Positions 1-4,559 are shown, counted from the first letter of the stretch. The stretch is 5,750 nt of DNA from an uncultured bacterium (GCA_905215095.1 CAJMOL010000118.1:1-5750); one strand, 5' to 3'. Numbers and translations are program-made. The notes: generated by a model from the letters alone, not told the origin.

Positions 1-131
1 TCGGCGTGATCGCGTTTGAGGGATTCCAGCTATTCCGCGGCCCAACCGCATCCGAATCGGCAACGCAGAAAGCAGAGGACGACAACCAGTACCTGGACAT
101 CAACACCCTCAAGGGCGACCCCAACAGCTAG
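1..131 (+). CDS. C-terminal end of an unidentified protein (partial, 5' cut by window)
   Basis: An open frame enters from the left edge (first full codon at position 3) and ends at TAG 129-131, giving 42 residues. It begins with a fairly hydrophobic stretch (GVIAFEGFQLF) and then a polar, acidic tail (TASESATQKAEDDNQYLDIN...DPNS). Such an ending could be the last part of a membrane segment followed by a cytoplasmic tail, but too little is visible to name a family. Third codon positions are mostly G or C, as expected for a real gene here. The overlapping frame starting at 16 is arginine- and threonine-rich and is best read as a shadow. No gene follows for about 300 bases, and a hairpin at 244-290 is the likely end of this transcript. 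Confidence 0.6.
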   Translation, partial: GVIAFEGFQLFRGPTASESATQKAEDDNQYLDINTLKGDPNS

Positions 132-174
132 GTTGGAACATAGGCGATGCCGCACCCCTGTCTACGTGCAGTTT

Positions 175-218
175 ACACTTTTCCGTGATTTCCACGCGCC
201 CATTTCGACACTTTTCCG
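175..218 (+). repeat. 11-bp direct repeat pair ACACTTTTCCG
   Basis: ACACTTTTCCG occurs at 175-185 and again at 208-218, exactly 33 bp apart start to start, about three helical turns. Helically phased copies in an intergenic gap are a common arrangement for a protein-binding site, but no promoter of good quality can be placed beside them. They may simply be a chance or dispersed repeat. Confidence 0.4.
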
Positions 219-243
219 GATGTAGGTCAAATAGTTGCCGCGT

Positions 244-290
244 AATCAAGCGCCGTCTGCACATCATTTCGCAGGCGGTGCTTGATTTCT
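244..290 (+). terminator. Long GU-containing hairpin, probable terminator of the upstream gene
   Basis: Bases 244-260 pair with 271-287 around a 10-nt loop, a 17-bp stem. The only two imperfect positions (252/279 and 256/275) are G-U pairs when read as + strand RNA but would be A-C mismatches on the other strand, so the structure is specific to a + strand transcript. It is followed by a short T-rich stretch (TTTCT, 286-290). The distance from the upstream stop codon (about 110 bases) is long for a terminator and the T-run is weak, so a structural element of a leader or small RNA is an alternative. Confidence 0.5.
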
Positions 291-315
291 GTCCGCGCGT
301 GCTGATAGACTCCAT

Positions 316-343
316 CGTGCCCGCAAGGAGCGGGCGCGTTTTA
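316..343 (+). terminator. GC-rich hairpin with TTTTA tail (terminator or attenuator)
   Basis: CGTGCCCGC (316-324) pairs with GCGGGCGCG (330-338) around the loop AAGGA, nine pairs including one G-U, followed immediately by TTTTA (339-343). It looks like a small intrinsic terminator on the + strand. It lies 93 bases ahead of the start at 437, in the same direction, so it could be the second of two tandem terminators for the gene ending at 131, or an attenuator in the leader of the gene starting at 437. Confidence 0.45.
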
Positions 344-349
344 TCCAGA

Positions 350-417
350 GTCGGGGTAGAGAGTTGGCTCCACGATCCCGACGCCAACCGGCCAAGAGGC
401 ACGGTGGCCCTGCCAAC
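350..417 (+). promoter_or_regulatory. Structured leader with mutually exclusive pairings
   Basis: Several exact inverted repeats overlap here: GTCGGG 350-355 with CCCGAC 377-382; GTTGGC 363-368 with either GCCAAC 383-388 or GCCAAC 412-417; and GGCCA 390-394 with TGGCC 405-409. The GTTGGC arm has two identical partners and the pairings exclude one another, as in some switching leaders. No known riboswitch class is recognisable. No convincing promoter for the gene at 437 is seen between the hairpin at 316-343 and its start. Confidence 0.25.
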
Positions 418-436
418 ATCGATGAAAGGAGTCCGT

Positions 437-859
437 ATGGACAATTTCTCTGTGCGCAGTGAGCGCAACTTCCACAACCTGGCAGCCAAGCCAAAACGAA
501 TGCATCTTCTGGACAAGCCGAGCGGCTATGCCTCGGCCATGGTCAAGAACAGTCTCTCCTATCAGATGCGCTTTACGGTGCAGGTGCTCGAGGAAGAGCT
601 CTGTGCTGCTGGCAACCCGCATGTGTTGCAGATCAAGCTGCTCGGAGACGACTCGCGTGAGCCGTCCAGCTGGAAGCTCTTTGCCGACGGCACATGCGTT
701 GCGGACGGATCCGGCGCCTTTGCCCGTGAGTGCTTCTCCGAGGGAGCCGAGGTGTTCCTGGACCTGTGTCGCGATGCCGTCGATGCCGCTGAGCTGCATC
801 AGTGGAACCAAAGGGAGTATGAGCTACTGAGTGCGGCGCGCGGGATCGCGATGGCGTAG
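437..859 (+). CDS. Hypothetical protein, 140 aa, unrecognised
   Basis: I do not recognise this protein. The start at 437 is chosen because AAAGGA (425-430) lies six bases upstream; an in-frame ATG at 422 would overlap that site and has no Shine-Dalgarno of its own. The N-terminal 30 residues are basic and polar (RSERNFHNLAAKPKRMHLLDK). They are followed by what looks like an alpha/beta region (residues about 40-90: MRFTVQVLEEELC...HVLQIKLLGDD...SWKLFADGT), then an acidic helical C-terminus (FLDLCRDAVDAAELHQWNQREYELLSAA). No signal peptide, membrane segment or catalytic motif is evident. GC-rich third positions in this frame support it against the long frame on the opposite strand. It is a soluble, probably cytoplasmic, single-gene transcript, convergent with the exonuclease gene 110 bases downstream. 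No strong terminator is visible between the two. Confidence 0.75.
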   Translation: MDNFSVRSERNFHNLAAKPKRMHLLDKPSGYASAMVKNSLSYQMRFTVQVLEEELCAAGNPHVLQIKLLGDDSREPSSWKLFADGTCVADGSGAFARECFSEGAEVFLDLCRDAVDAAELHQWNQREYELLSAARGIAMA

Positions 860-969
860 GCAGACAGATCAGACAGCCCGTCATACTGGTTGACGCTTCG
901 ATTCAAACAGCAGGGCGAAGTCGCGCTTACAGCCCCACCATGCCAAACCGAATGGCGTTCTCAAAAGGC

Positions 970-1704
970 CTATCTCCCCTCCGCCTTCAGCCTCAGCAGC
1001 AGGTCGCCCAGCTCGGGACACTTGCTGGAAAGGCGCGTCTGGGGTCGCTCGCCTATCCCCCACCGCTGGCGGACTTCCCGAGCGCGCGGACTCACGCGGT
1101 ACTCCCCGTCCATCGCCTGCTTGAGCAACTTGGCGGTTACGCGCGCATCGGCCAGAGCACTGTGGGCGTGCCCCGTCGACTCGTCAAACTCGATGCCAAA
1201 CCACGTTGCCGCGTCGCCCAACGAGACGCGCCCGTGGCTGCCAACGTCCATGATCGAGGTGTAAAACGCCTGCAGATCGGCCCAGTCCGTAGGAAATGCG
1301 GAAAGGTCGATGTGTTTTGCCTGGCACTCGGTCAAAAGCTGTCGACGATCCGCCCCGCTCCAGCAAACTATCTGGGCGGAGTAGCGACCGATCCAATCGC
1401 TGAGCCTTTTGATCACCACATAGAGCGGATCGGCCATCGCGGTGTCCACGGCCGATATCCCCGTAAGCTCGCGGACGGGAAACGCAACGCCTTCGGTAAA
1501 TTCCGTCTGCACAAACTGCGAGAACTCACCCATAACGTTGCCGTGGTAATCGAGCTTGACGGCGCCGACCTCGATAATCTCGTTGCGCAGTCCACGGCGC
1601 TGGCGCTGCTTTGGCACCGGCGCAAACTCAAAGTCCAGCACGATCTGGCGCGCAAAGTTCGTCGCATCGATAGCCGAGATACACGGCGTCTTTTCAGCTG
1701 ACAC
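970..1704 (-). CDS. DnaQ-like DEDDh 3'-5' exonuclease
   Basis: Predicted 244-residue cytoplasmic exonuclease that removes nucleotides from 3' ends using two metal ions. The DEDDh motifs are in order: Exo I as VLDFEF (D24, E26), a supporting EIIEVGAV strand (residues 42-49), Exo II around D119 in WSGADRRQLL, and Exo III as HSALADA (H181, D186). The family is that of the polymerase III epsilon domain and of KapD/ERI-1-like stand-alone exonucleases; the single short domain favours a stand-alone enzyme, and whether its substrate is DNA or RNA cannot be told. Translation starts at GTG 1704, with GGAGAAAGG (1721-1713) eight bases upstream. About 45 residues beyond the core end in a basic segment. 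It has no operon partner in the window and converges with the gene at 437-859. Confidence 0.88.
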   Translation of the reverse strand: MSAEKTPCISAIDATNFARQIVLDFEFAPVPKQRQRRGLRNEIIEVGAVKLDYHGNVMGEFSQFVQTEFTEGVAFPVRELTGISAVDTAMADPLYVVIKRLSDWIGRYSAQIVCWSGADRRQLLTECQAKHIDLSAFPTDWADLQAFYTSIMDVGSHGRVSLGDAATWFGIEFDESTGHAHSALADARVTAKLLKQAMDGEYRVSPRAREVRQRWGIGERPQTRLSSKCPELGDLLLRLKAEGR

Positions 1705-1728
1705 GATTATGGCCTTTCTCCGTCAAAT

Positions 1729-1749
1729 GCCGCTTGTTACATAAGCGGC
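1729..1749 (-). promoter_or_regulatory. Hairpin/palindrome just upstream of the exonuclease RBS
   Basis: GCCGCTT (1729-1735) and AAGCGGC (1743-1749) form a perfect 7-bp inverted repeat around a 7-base spacer, ending eight bases before the Shine-Dalgarno of the exonuclease gene. It could be an operator or a leader hairpin. A second perfect 6-bp hairpin (TTTGGG/CCCAAA) sits further up the same leader at 1825-1840. Confidence 0.3.
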
Positions 1750-1861
1750 TACATTGCCGTAAGGATAGACGCCCGCGCGGACATAAAAGCGGGGCGCAAT
1801 GCCACGCGCGTTGCTTGCACGCTATTTGGGTAGTCCCAAAAGAGCATCAGCCCGTTGCGCC

Positions 1862-1867
1862 ATTATA
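1862..1867 (-). promoter_or_regulatory. Candidate -10 box (TATAAT) for the exonuclease transcript
   Basis: The - strand reads TATAAT here, a perfect -10, within the only clearly AT-rich patch of the gap (1861-1918). No good -35 lies 16-18 bases upstream (ATAAAT at 17), so this is tentative. It would give a leader of about 150 nt. On the + strand the overlapping TATAAG (1864-1869) could equally serve the small gene at 1974, which would make the two transcripts divergent from one patch. Confidence 0.3.
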
Positions 1868-1916
1868 AGCGAACATATATTCGTATTTATGACTGCAGTT
1901 TGATAGCCTGGTTATT

Positions 1917-1969
1917 GTTGACGGCAGTTCCTTGTGCCGGGCAGCGCCCTCCATGCGACGGGAGGTGAT
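1917..1969 (+). promoter_or_regulatory. Leader of the small-peptide gene with a maskable Shine-Dalgarno
   Basis: The strong Shine-Dalgarno GGAGG (1961-1965) is exactly complementary to CCTCC (1948-1952), eight bases upstream, so a 5-bp GC-rich hairpin can hide it. A competing hairpin GGGC/GCCC (1939-1942/1946-1949) would free it. In addition GTTGACGGCAG (1917-1927) is complementary, with one G-U pair, to CTGCCGTCGAC (2152-2162) beyond the stop codon, allowing 5'-3' pairing if the mRNA reaches that far. Masked ribosome sites and long-range pairing are known in type I toxin mRNAs such as hok. Confidence 0.4.
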
Positions 1970-1973
1970 GCCC

Positions 1974-2099
1974 ATGACCGATCTAACTGAATTCGTGAAG
2001 CTCCTGACCGCTTTGGTCTCGCTCCTCACGGCGCTTATCGGGTTTACCGAGGCACTCAAGCAGCGTACGAAGCAGAAAAAGAGGGGTCGACGCCACTAA
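1974..2099 (+). CDS. Small hydrophobic peptide with basic tail, candidate type I toxin (41 aa)
   Basis: ATG 1974 lies eight bases after GGAGG (1961-1965); the in-frame ATG at 1968 is too close to that site. The peptide has a short polar N-terminus (MTDLTEF), one hydrophobic segment at residues about 8-25 (VKLLTALVSLLTALIGFT), and a strongly basic C-terminus (residues 29-41, with eight Lys/Arg plus a final His). This plan, a single membrane helix with a charged tail in 30-50 residues, is that of membrane-acting type I toxins (Fst, TxpA/BsrG, Ldr types), and no other family suggests itself. A predicted antisense RNA on the opposite strand overlaps its last codons and 3' untranslated region. The hairpin 2083-2111 surrounds the TAA stop. 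I infer toxicity from architecture alone; a small structural membrane peptide is the alternative. Confidence 0.6.
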   Translation: MTDLTEFVKLLTALVSLLTALIGFTEALKQRTKQKKRGRRH

Positions 2100-2112
2100 G
2101 GCATTGACCCCT
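2073..2112 (-). terminator. Intrinsic terminator on the - strand overlapping the peptide stop codon
   Basis: Read on the - strand, AGGGGTCAATGCC (2112-2100) pairs with GGCGTCGACCCCT (2094-2082), 13 positions with one A-C mismatch and one G-U, around the loop TTAGT. It is followed directly by CTTTTTCT. On the + strand the same hairpin lacks a T-run, so termination is directional. It would end the predicted antisense RNA and also any read-through from the remnant gene at 2237-2698. Confidence 0.65.
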
Positions 2113-2159
2113 TAATCGAAGTAACGGCGCTGCCCAGCTATCACCCTTGGGCTGCCGTC
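2073..2159 (-). ncRNA. Predicted antisense RNA (candidate type I antitoxin), about 86 nt
   Basis: Promoter, length and terminator can all be placed on the - strand. The -10 at 2171-2166 predicts a start near 2159. The RNA would open with a two-part stem-loop, ACGGC/GCCGT (2158-2154 with 2128-2124) enclosing GCCCA/TGGGC, then a linker of about 11 nt, then the terminator hairpin with its T-run. It covers the last eight or so codons of the peptide gene at 1974-2099 plus 60 bases of its 3' region. Thus it would pair with the 3' end of that mRNA, as RatA does with txpA and SR4 with bsrG. It could instead be a chance arrangement at the end of the degraded gene upstream on this strand. Confidence 0.45.
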
Positions 2160-2165
2160 GACCTT

Positions 2166-2194
2166 ATTCTACCCACGGCTGCCAGGTTTACCAA
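2166..2194 (-). promoter_or_regulatory. Promoter TTGGTA-17-TAGAAT for the antisense RNA
   Basis: On the - strand a -35-like TTGGTA (2194-2189) and a -10-like TAGAAT (2171-2166, one mismatch to TATAAT) are separated by exactly 17 bases. Transcription would start near 2159, run towards the peptide gene and stop at the hairpin 2112-2073. No reading frame with a ribosome site follows, which fits a non-coding product. Confidence 0.5.
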
Positions 2195-2236
2195 ATGGAT
2201 TTTCGGTAAAGGAAGCACGGCACGCCCGCAAAACCA

Positions 2237-2698
2237 CTACGCCCCAAGTGCCGCCATGGGAATCACCGCCACGCCGTCGTCGCGTGTGTAGGCAATGCTC
2301 CCCTTTCCAACCACGACCGCCAAAAACGCCGGCGCGGCATTCTGGGCGGCAGGATTGGAGAGCACTTTCCTCTCCAGCGCCTTGAGATTTCTCGCTCCAT
2401 CGTCTGCTTTCGCATCACTCAGCTTGACCTCGATGGCTCCCCAGCGCCCGTCGTGCTCAACGATCAGATCGACCTCAAGGCCCTTCTCGTCGCGGAAATA
2501 ATGGACGCTGTTGTCAACGCCGCCGTAGGTTGAAAGGAACACTCGAACGCGGGCCCTCGAGCGCGCGTGCTGACTCGCCGTCTGTCGCGCAAGCTCGTCC
2601 GAAAGCCCAAGGTTTGTAGGCCAACCGCCCCTGCAGTACCAGCGGGCGACGTCATCCTGCGAAATTACGCCGTTCTCAATGTAGTTTTTACGCCATTT
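2237..2698 (-). pseudogene. Remnant of an AAA-type ATPase with DUF4143-like C-terminal domain
   Basis: The frame is open for 153 residues from an in-frame TAA (2701-2699) to TAG 2239-2237, but has no ATG, GTG, TTG or CTG until GTG 2542, where no good ribosome site exists. The upstream part (W-R-K-N-Y-I-E-N-G-V-I...VARWYCRGGWPTNLGLSDELA) resembles the middle of such ATPases. It runs straight into a C-terminal part with VHYFRDEKGLEVDLIVEHDG and GAIEVKLSD, the conserved end of DUF4143-type proteins with its nuclease-like E-VD-EVK pattern. The Walker A/B ATPase domain is absent, and roughly the segment that should separate the two halves is missing, so I infer a 5' deletion plus an in-frame internal deletion. 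An ATG at 2696-2694 is one base out of frame with the RKNYIE sequence, suggesting a former start. These proteins are multicopy, of unknown role. Confidence 0.65.
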
Positions 2699-2716
2699 TT
2701 ATTGTAGATTTTACGC
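2680..2716 (-). repeat. Direct repeat pair TGTAGWTTTTACGC at the 5' edge of the remnant
   Basis: TGTAGTTTTTACGC (2680-2693) and TGTAGATTTTACGC (2703-2716) differ at one base and are 23 bp apart. Read on the - strand they sit just before, and at, the first codons of the degraded ATPase gene. They may be the operator of the former gene; the outer copy carries a TACAAT that could be a -10. Confidence 0.45.
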
Positions 2717-2768
2717 TTTGCATCATTGGCGCGACGCTCACTCAACCCCCGGATCGCCGAATTAACCG

Positions 2769-2913
2769 GATTCTGGGACGTGCTTTTCGCCCCAGGCCTC
2801 TACCGGAAAATACGTCCCACTCTGAAGCTGGATTCTGGGTCGTAGCTTCCGCTTGAGAGCCGATTCGGAAACGGCATCCCACTCTGAGGCCGAAATCTGG
2901 GACACGCTTTCCG
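2769..2913. repeat. Intergenic palindromic repeat array, 62-bp period
   Basis: Forward half-units of the type TCTGGGACnnnnnTTTCCG begin at 2769, 2831 and 2893, exactly 62 bp apart. Reverse half-units of the type CGGAAAnnnnnTCCCACTCTGA begin at 2804 and 2866, again 62 bp apart. Each reverse-forward pair is a 48-bp imperfect palindrome (2804-2851, 2866-2913) separated by a 14-bp spacer. The array resembles REP/BIME-type elements. Read as protein it gives a 92-residue frame on the - strand (3020-2742) that is a by-product of the repeat. The rest of the gap between the remnant and the ATPase gene (2717-2768 and 2914-3006) holds nothing I can identify, including no clear terminator for the ATPase gene. 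Confidence 0.75.
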
Positions 2914-3006
2914 CCGGCATTCCACCGACAGCCAACACGACAACAAAAGGGCCCCGTTCCAGCCATTCGAGGACAGGCTTTACCCCCGAGCAGCGTTATC
3001 CCGCCC

Positions 3007-4386
3007 TCACATCTCGGCAAACAAAATCAGCTTGACGTCTCCCCTACTCTCCGCGGCATCCCGACATCCCTGCGTAAAGCCGCTTTTTGAGAAAAGTGCA
3101 TAGCTTTTTCGTTGCCGTCTAAAGAGCTCGCTTCGGTGCACGAGCTTTTGCAGCACGTCTTCGCCCGCCGGTTCATTGCGCCATTTGCACTCCGCAAACA
3201 GCGCAGCGCCCTCGCCATCGTCAACAATCAAGTCGATTTCTTCCTGCGTATGCGTGCGATTATCCGTCCCCCACCAGCGCCCGACGTTCGCCGGAACCAC
3301 ATCGAGTTGGCCCGCCCGCGCGAGTTCGTACACATACTGCCTGCATATAAGCTCAAAGACCGTACCCATGTAATCCGATACGTGCGGCTCAATGCGCTTA
3401 TACGCCACCTCGGCCATATCGTTTTGAATCAGCCCGATGTTCTGCGGCACAAACTTGTACCAGAACCTAAACATCTGGTCGCTCAGCAGATACACGGCTC
3501 GCTTATTGCTCGTCTCGTTTAGGGGCAGCTCGCGCTCGACAATCCCAAGCGACGCCAGCTTATCCACATAGCTCTTTACGTTGCTCGTAGGGATTCCCGT
3601 GGAGCTCGCAATCTCCGAGATTCTCGAGCGCCCCTGGGCAATTGCCTGCACGATCGCATCATATTGCTCGGGATTGCGGCACTCTTGCAATAGCAGGTTA
3701 CTCGGCTCCTCAAAGAGATAGCCCGTAGGAGTAAGAAAAAGACGTTTGATGTTGTCCTTGAGCGGTGCGGCAGGATCGACTTTCTCGATATATGCAGGAA
3801 TGCCGCCCGTCATGCCATAGCAAACCGCAGCGTCTTCGCGACCCATGCTCTGCCACAAGCCGAGGGTCGTCGTAAAATCGAGCGGCATGATCTTAAACTG
3901 TGCCGCACGTCTACCGTATAGTGGGCTCTCGTAGCCCAACACCTGTTCCTCCATAAACGAAAGAGACGAGCCGCATAGAATCAGCATGAGCCTGGTCTCT
4001 TTGTACAAGTGGTCGATCTTGTCTTGCAGCAACGAGCTGATCTCGGGATTCGATTGGGCGAGATAGGGATACTCGTCAATCACGACAATCAAACGTTCCG
4101 TGCGAGCCATGGTGGCCAATGCATCGAACGCCTCGTCAAAACTACGAAACGACACGCCTGCAGCACCAACCGAACCCGCGAGTATCGCCTGGCTAAAGCC
4201 GTGCAGGTTTGCCTCTGCATTGGTGCGACGAGCTTGAAAGTAAATAGCCTTCTTGCCTTGGATGAACTCTGTGATAAGGCGCGTTTTGCCCACACGACGG
4301 CGGCCGTAAATCACAGGCATTTCAAAGGAGCCCGTGCCATACAGTCGATTGAGCTCGGACATTTCCGCCGTTCTTCCGATAAACAT
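3007..4386 (-). CDS. ATP-binding protein, archaeal-ATPase type with DUF234 nuclease-like domain (459 aa)
   Basis: Full-length member of the ATPase_2/DUF234 family of STAND-like P-loop ATPases, cytoplasmic and of unknown substrate. In order: Walker A GRRRVGKT (residues 28-35); Walker B LIVVIDEYPYL (D104, E105); a sensor-like strand LILCGSS (135-141) followed by the characteristic SPLYGRR (154-160); GMTGGIPAY (191-199); a winged-helix region about 240-300 (RISEIASSTGIPTSNVKSYVDKLASLGIVER); then DUF234 from about 305 (MFRFWYKFV). E345, the EEIDLIV strand (D385) and AECKW (E399, K401) in that last domain look like a PD-(D/E)XK nuclease core, with all its residues present. ATG 4386 follows AGGAAGGAT (4402-4394) at eight bases. 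It is transcribed alone, behind the large palindrome at 4403-4456. The winged helix may bind that palindrome for self-regulation, which is inference. Confidence 0.9.
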   Translation of the reverse strand: MFIGRTAEMSELNRLYGTGSFEMPVIYGRRRVGKTRLITEFIQGKKAIYFQARRTNAEANLHGFSQAILAGSVGAAGVSFRSFDEAFDALATMARTERLIVVIDEYPYLAQSNPEISSLLQDKIDHLYKETRLMLILCGSSLSFMEEQVLGYESPLYGRRAAQFKIMPLDFTTTLGLWQSMGREDAAVCYGMTGGIPAYIEKVDPAAPLKDNIKRLFLTPTGYLFEEPSNLLLQECRNPEQYDAIVQAIAQGRSRISEIASSTGIPTSNVKSYVDKLASLGIVERELPLNETSNKRAVYLLSDQMFRFWYKFVPQNIGLIQNDMAEVAYKRIEPHVSDYMGTVFELICRQYVYELARAGQLDVVPANVGRWWGTDNRTHTQEEIDLIVDDGEGAALFAECKWRNEPAGEDVLQKLVHRSELFRRQRKSYALFSKSGFTQGCRDAAESRGDVKLILFAEM

Positions 4387-4402
4387 AGGGCCATCCTTCC
4401 TT

Positions 4403-4456
4403 TACGTTATAGCTAGCTATATTATACCTTCCTATAATATAGCTAGCTATAACGTA
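4403..4456. promoter_or_regulatory. Perfect 24-bp inverted repeat with twin 14-bp palindromes; promoter/operator of the ATPase gene
   Basis: Arms 4403-4426 and 4433-4456 are exact reverse complements around CCTTCC. Each arm itself contains the palindrome TATAGCTAGCTATA (4408-4421 and 4438-4451), centred 30 bp apart. A perfect -10, TATAAT, is present on both strands (- strand 4426-4421, + strand 4438-4433). The - strand one would start the ATPase mRNA near 4414, inside the gene-proximal palindrome, while the distal palindrome covers its -35 position. Occupation of both by a dimeric regulator would shut the promoter. The + strand -10 is the mirror image and could fire towards 4855. Confidence 0.8.
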
Positions 4457-4511
4457 ATTCGACAAGCGGCGCACGCAAAAGGGTCGGTACACCACCGCAC
4501 GTGGACCGTTC

Positions 4512-4559
4512 CGGAAAATGTATCCCGTTCTGGAGCCAAAAACTGGGCCGTAGTTTCCG
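4512..4559. repeat. Second copy of the intergenic palindromic repeat
   Basis: A reverse half-unit (CGGAAAATGTATCCCGTTCT, from 4512) and a forward half-unit (ACTGGGCCGTAGTTTCCG, to 4559) have the same 27-bp offset and 48-bp total length as the pairs at 2804-2851 and 2866-2913. It lies upstream of the ATPase gene, while the array lies downstream of it, so the gene and its palindrome are bracketed by repeat copies. Confidence 0.7.

Noticed and set aside
350..388. H-type pseudoknot (350-355/377-382 with 363-368/383-388)
   Set aside because: The last connecting loop would have zero nucleotides across a 6-bp stem, which is sterically implausible; the two pairings are better regarded as alternatives.
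341..811. 156-residue frame on the - strand
   Set aside because: It opposes the 437-859 gene, which has a Shine-Dalgarno at the right distance and GC-rich third positions; the - strand frame has neither.
940..1701. 253-residue frame on the + strand
   Set aside because: It is antisense to the exonuclease gene, which has the conserved DEDDh residues, a ribosome site and proper codon use.
1847..2059. 70-residue frame on the - strand
   Set aside because: It is antisense to the small peptide gene and its leader, has no ribosome site, and its sequence resembles no protein family I know.
2083..2111. Terminator for the peptide gene on the + strand
   Set aside because: The hairpin is present, but on this strand it is followed by TTAATC rather than a T-run and it includes the stop codon; it works as an intrinsic terminator only on the - strand.
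2769..2913. CRISPR array
   Set aside because: The repeats are alternating inverted half-units with short, related spacers of 14 bp between palindromes, not direct repeats with unique spacers of 30-40 bp.
2742..3020. 92-residue reading frame on the - strand
   Set aside because: It lies over the palindromic repeat array and its sequence (for example KRVPDFGLRVGCRFRI) is a translation of the repeat units; it also overlaps the end of the ATPase gene and has no ribosome site.
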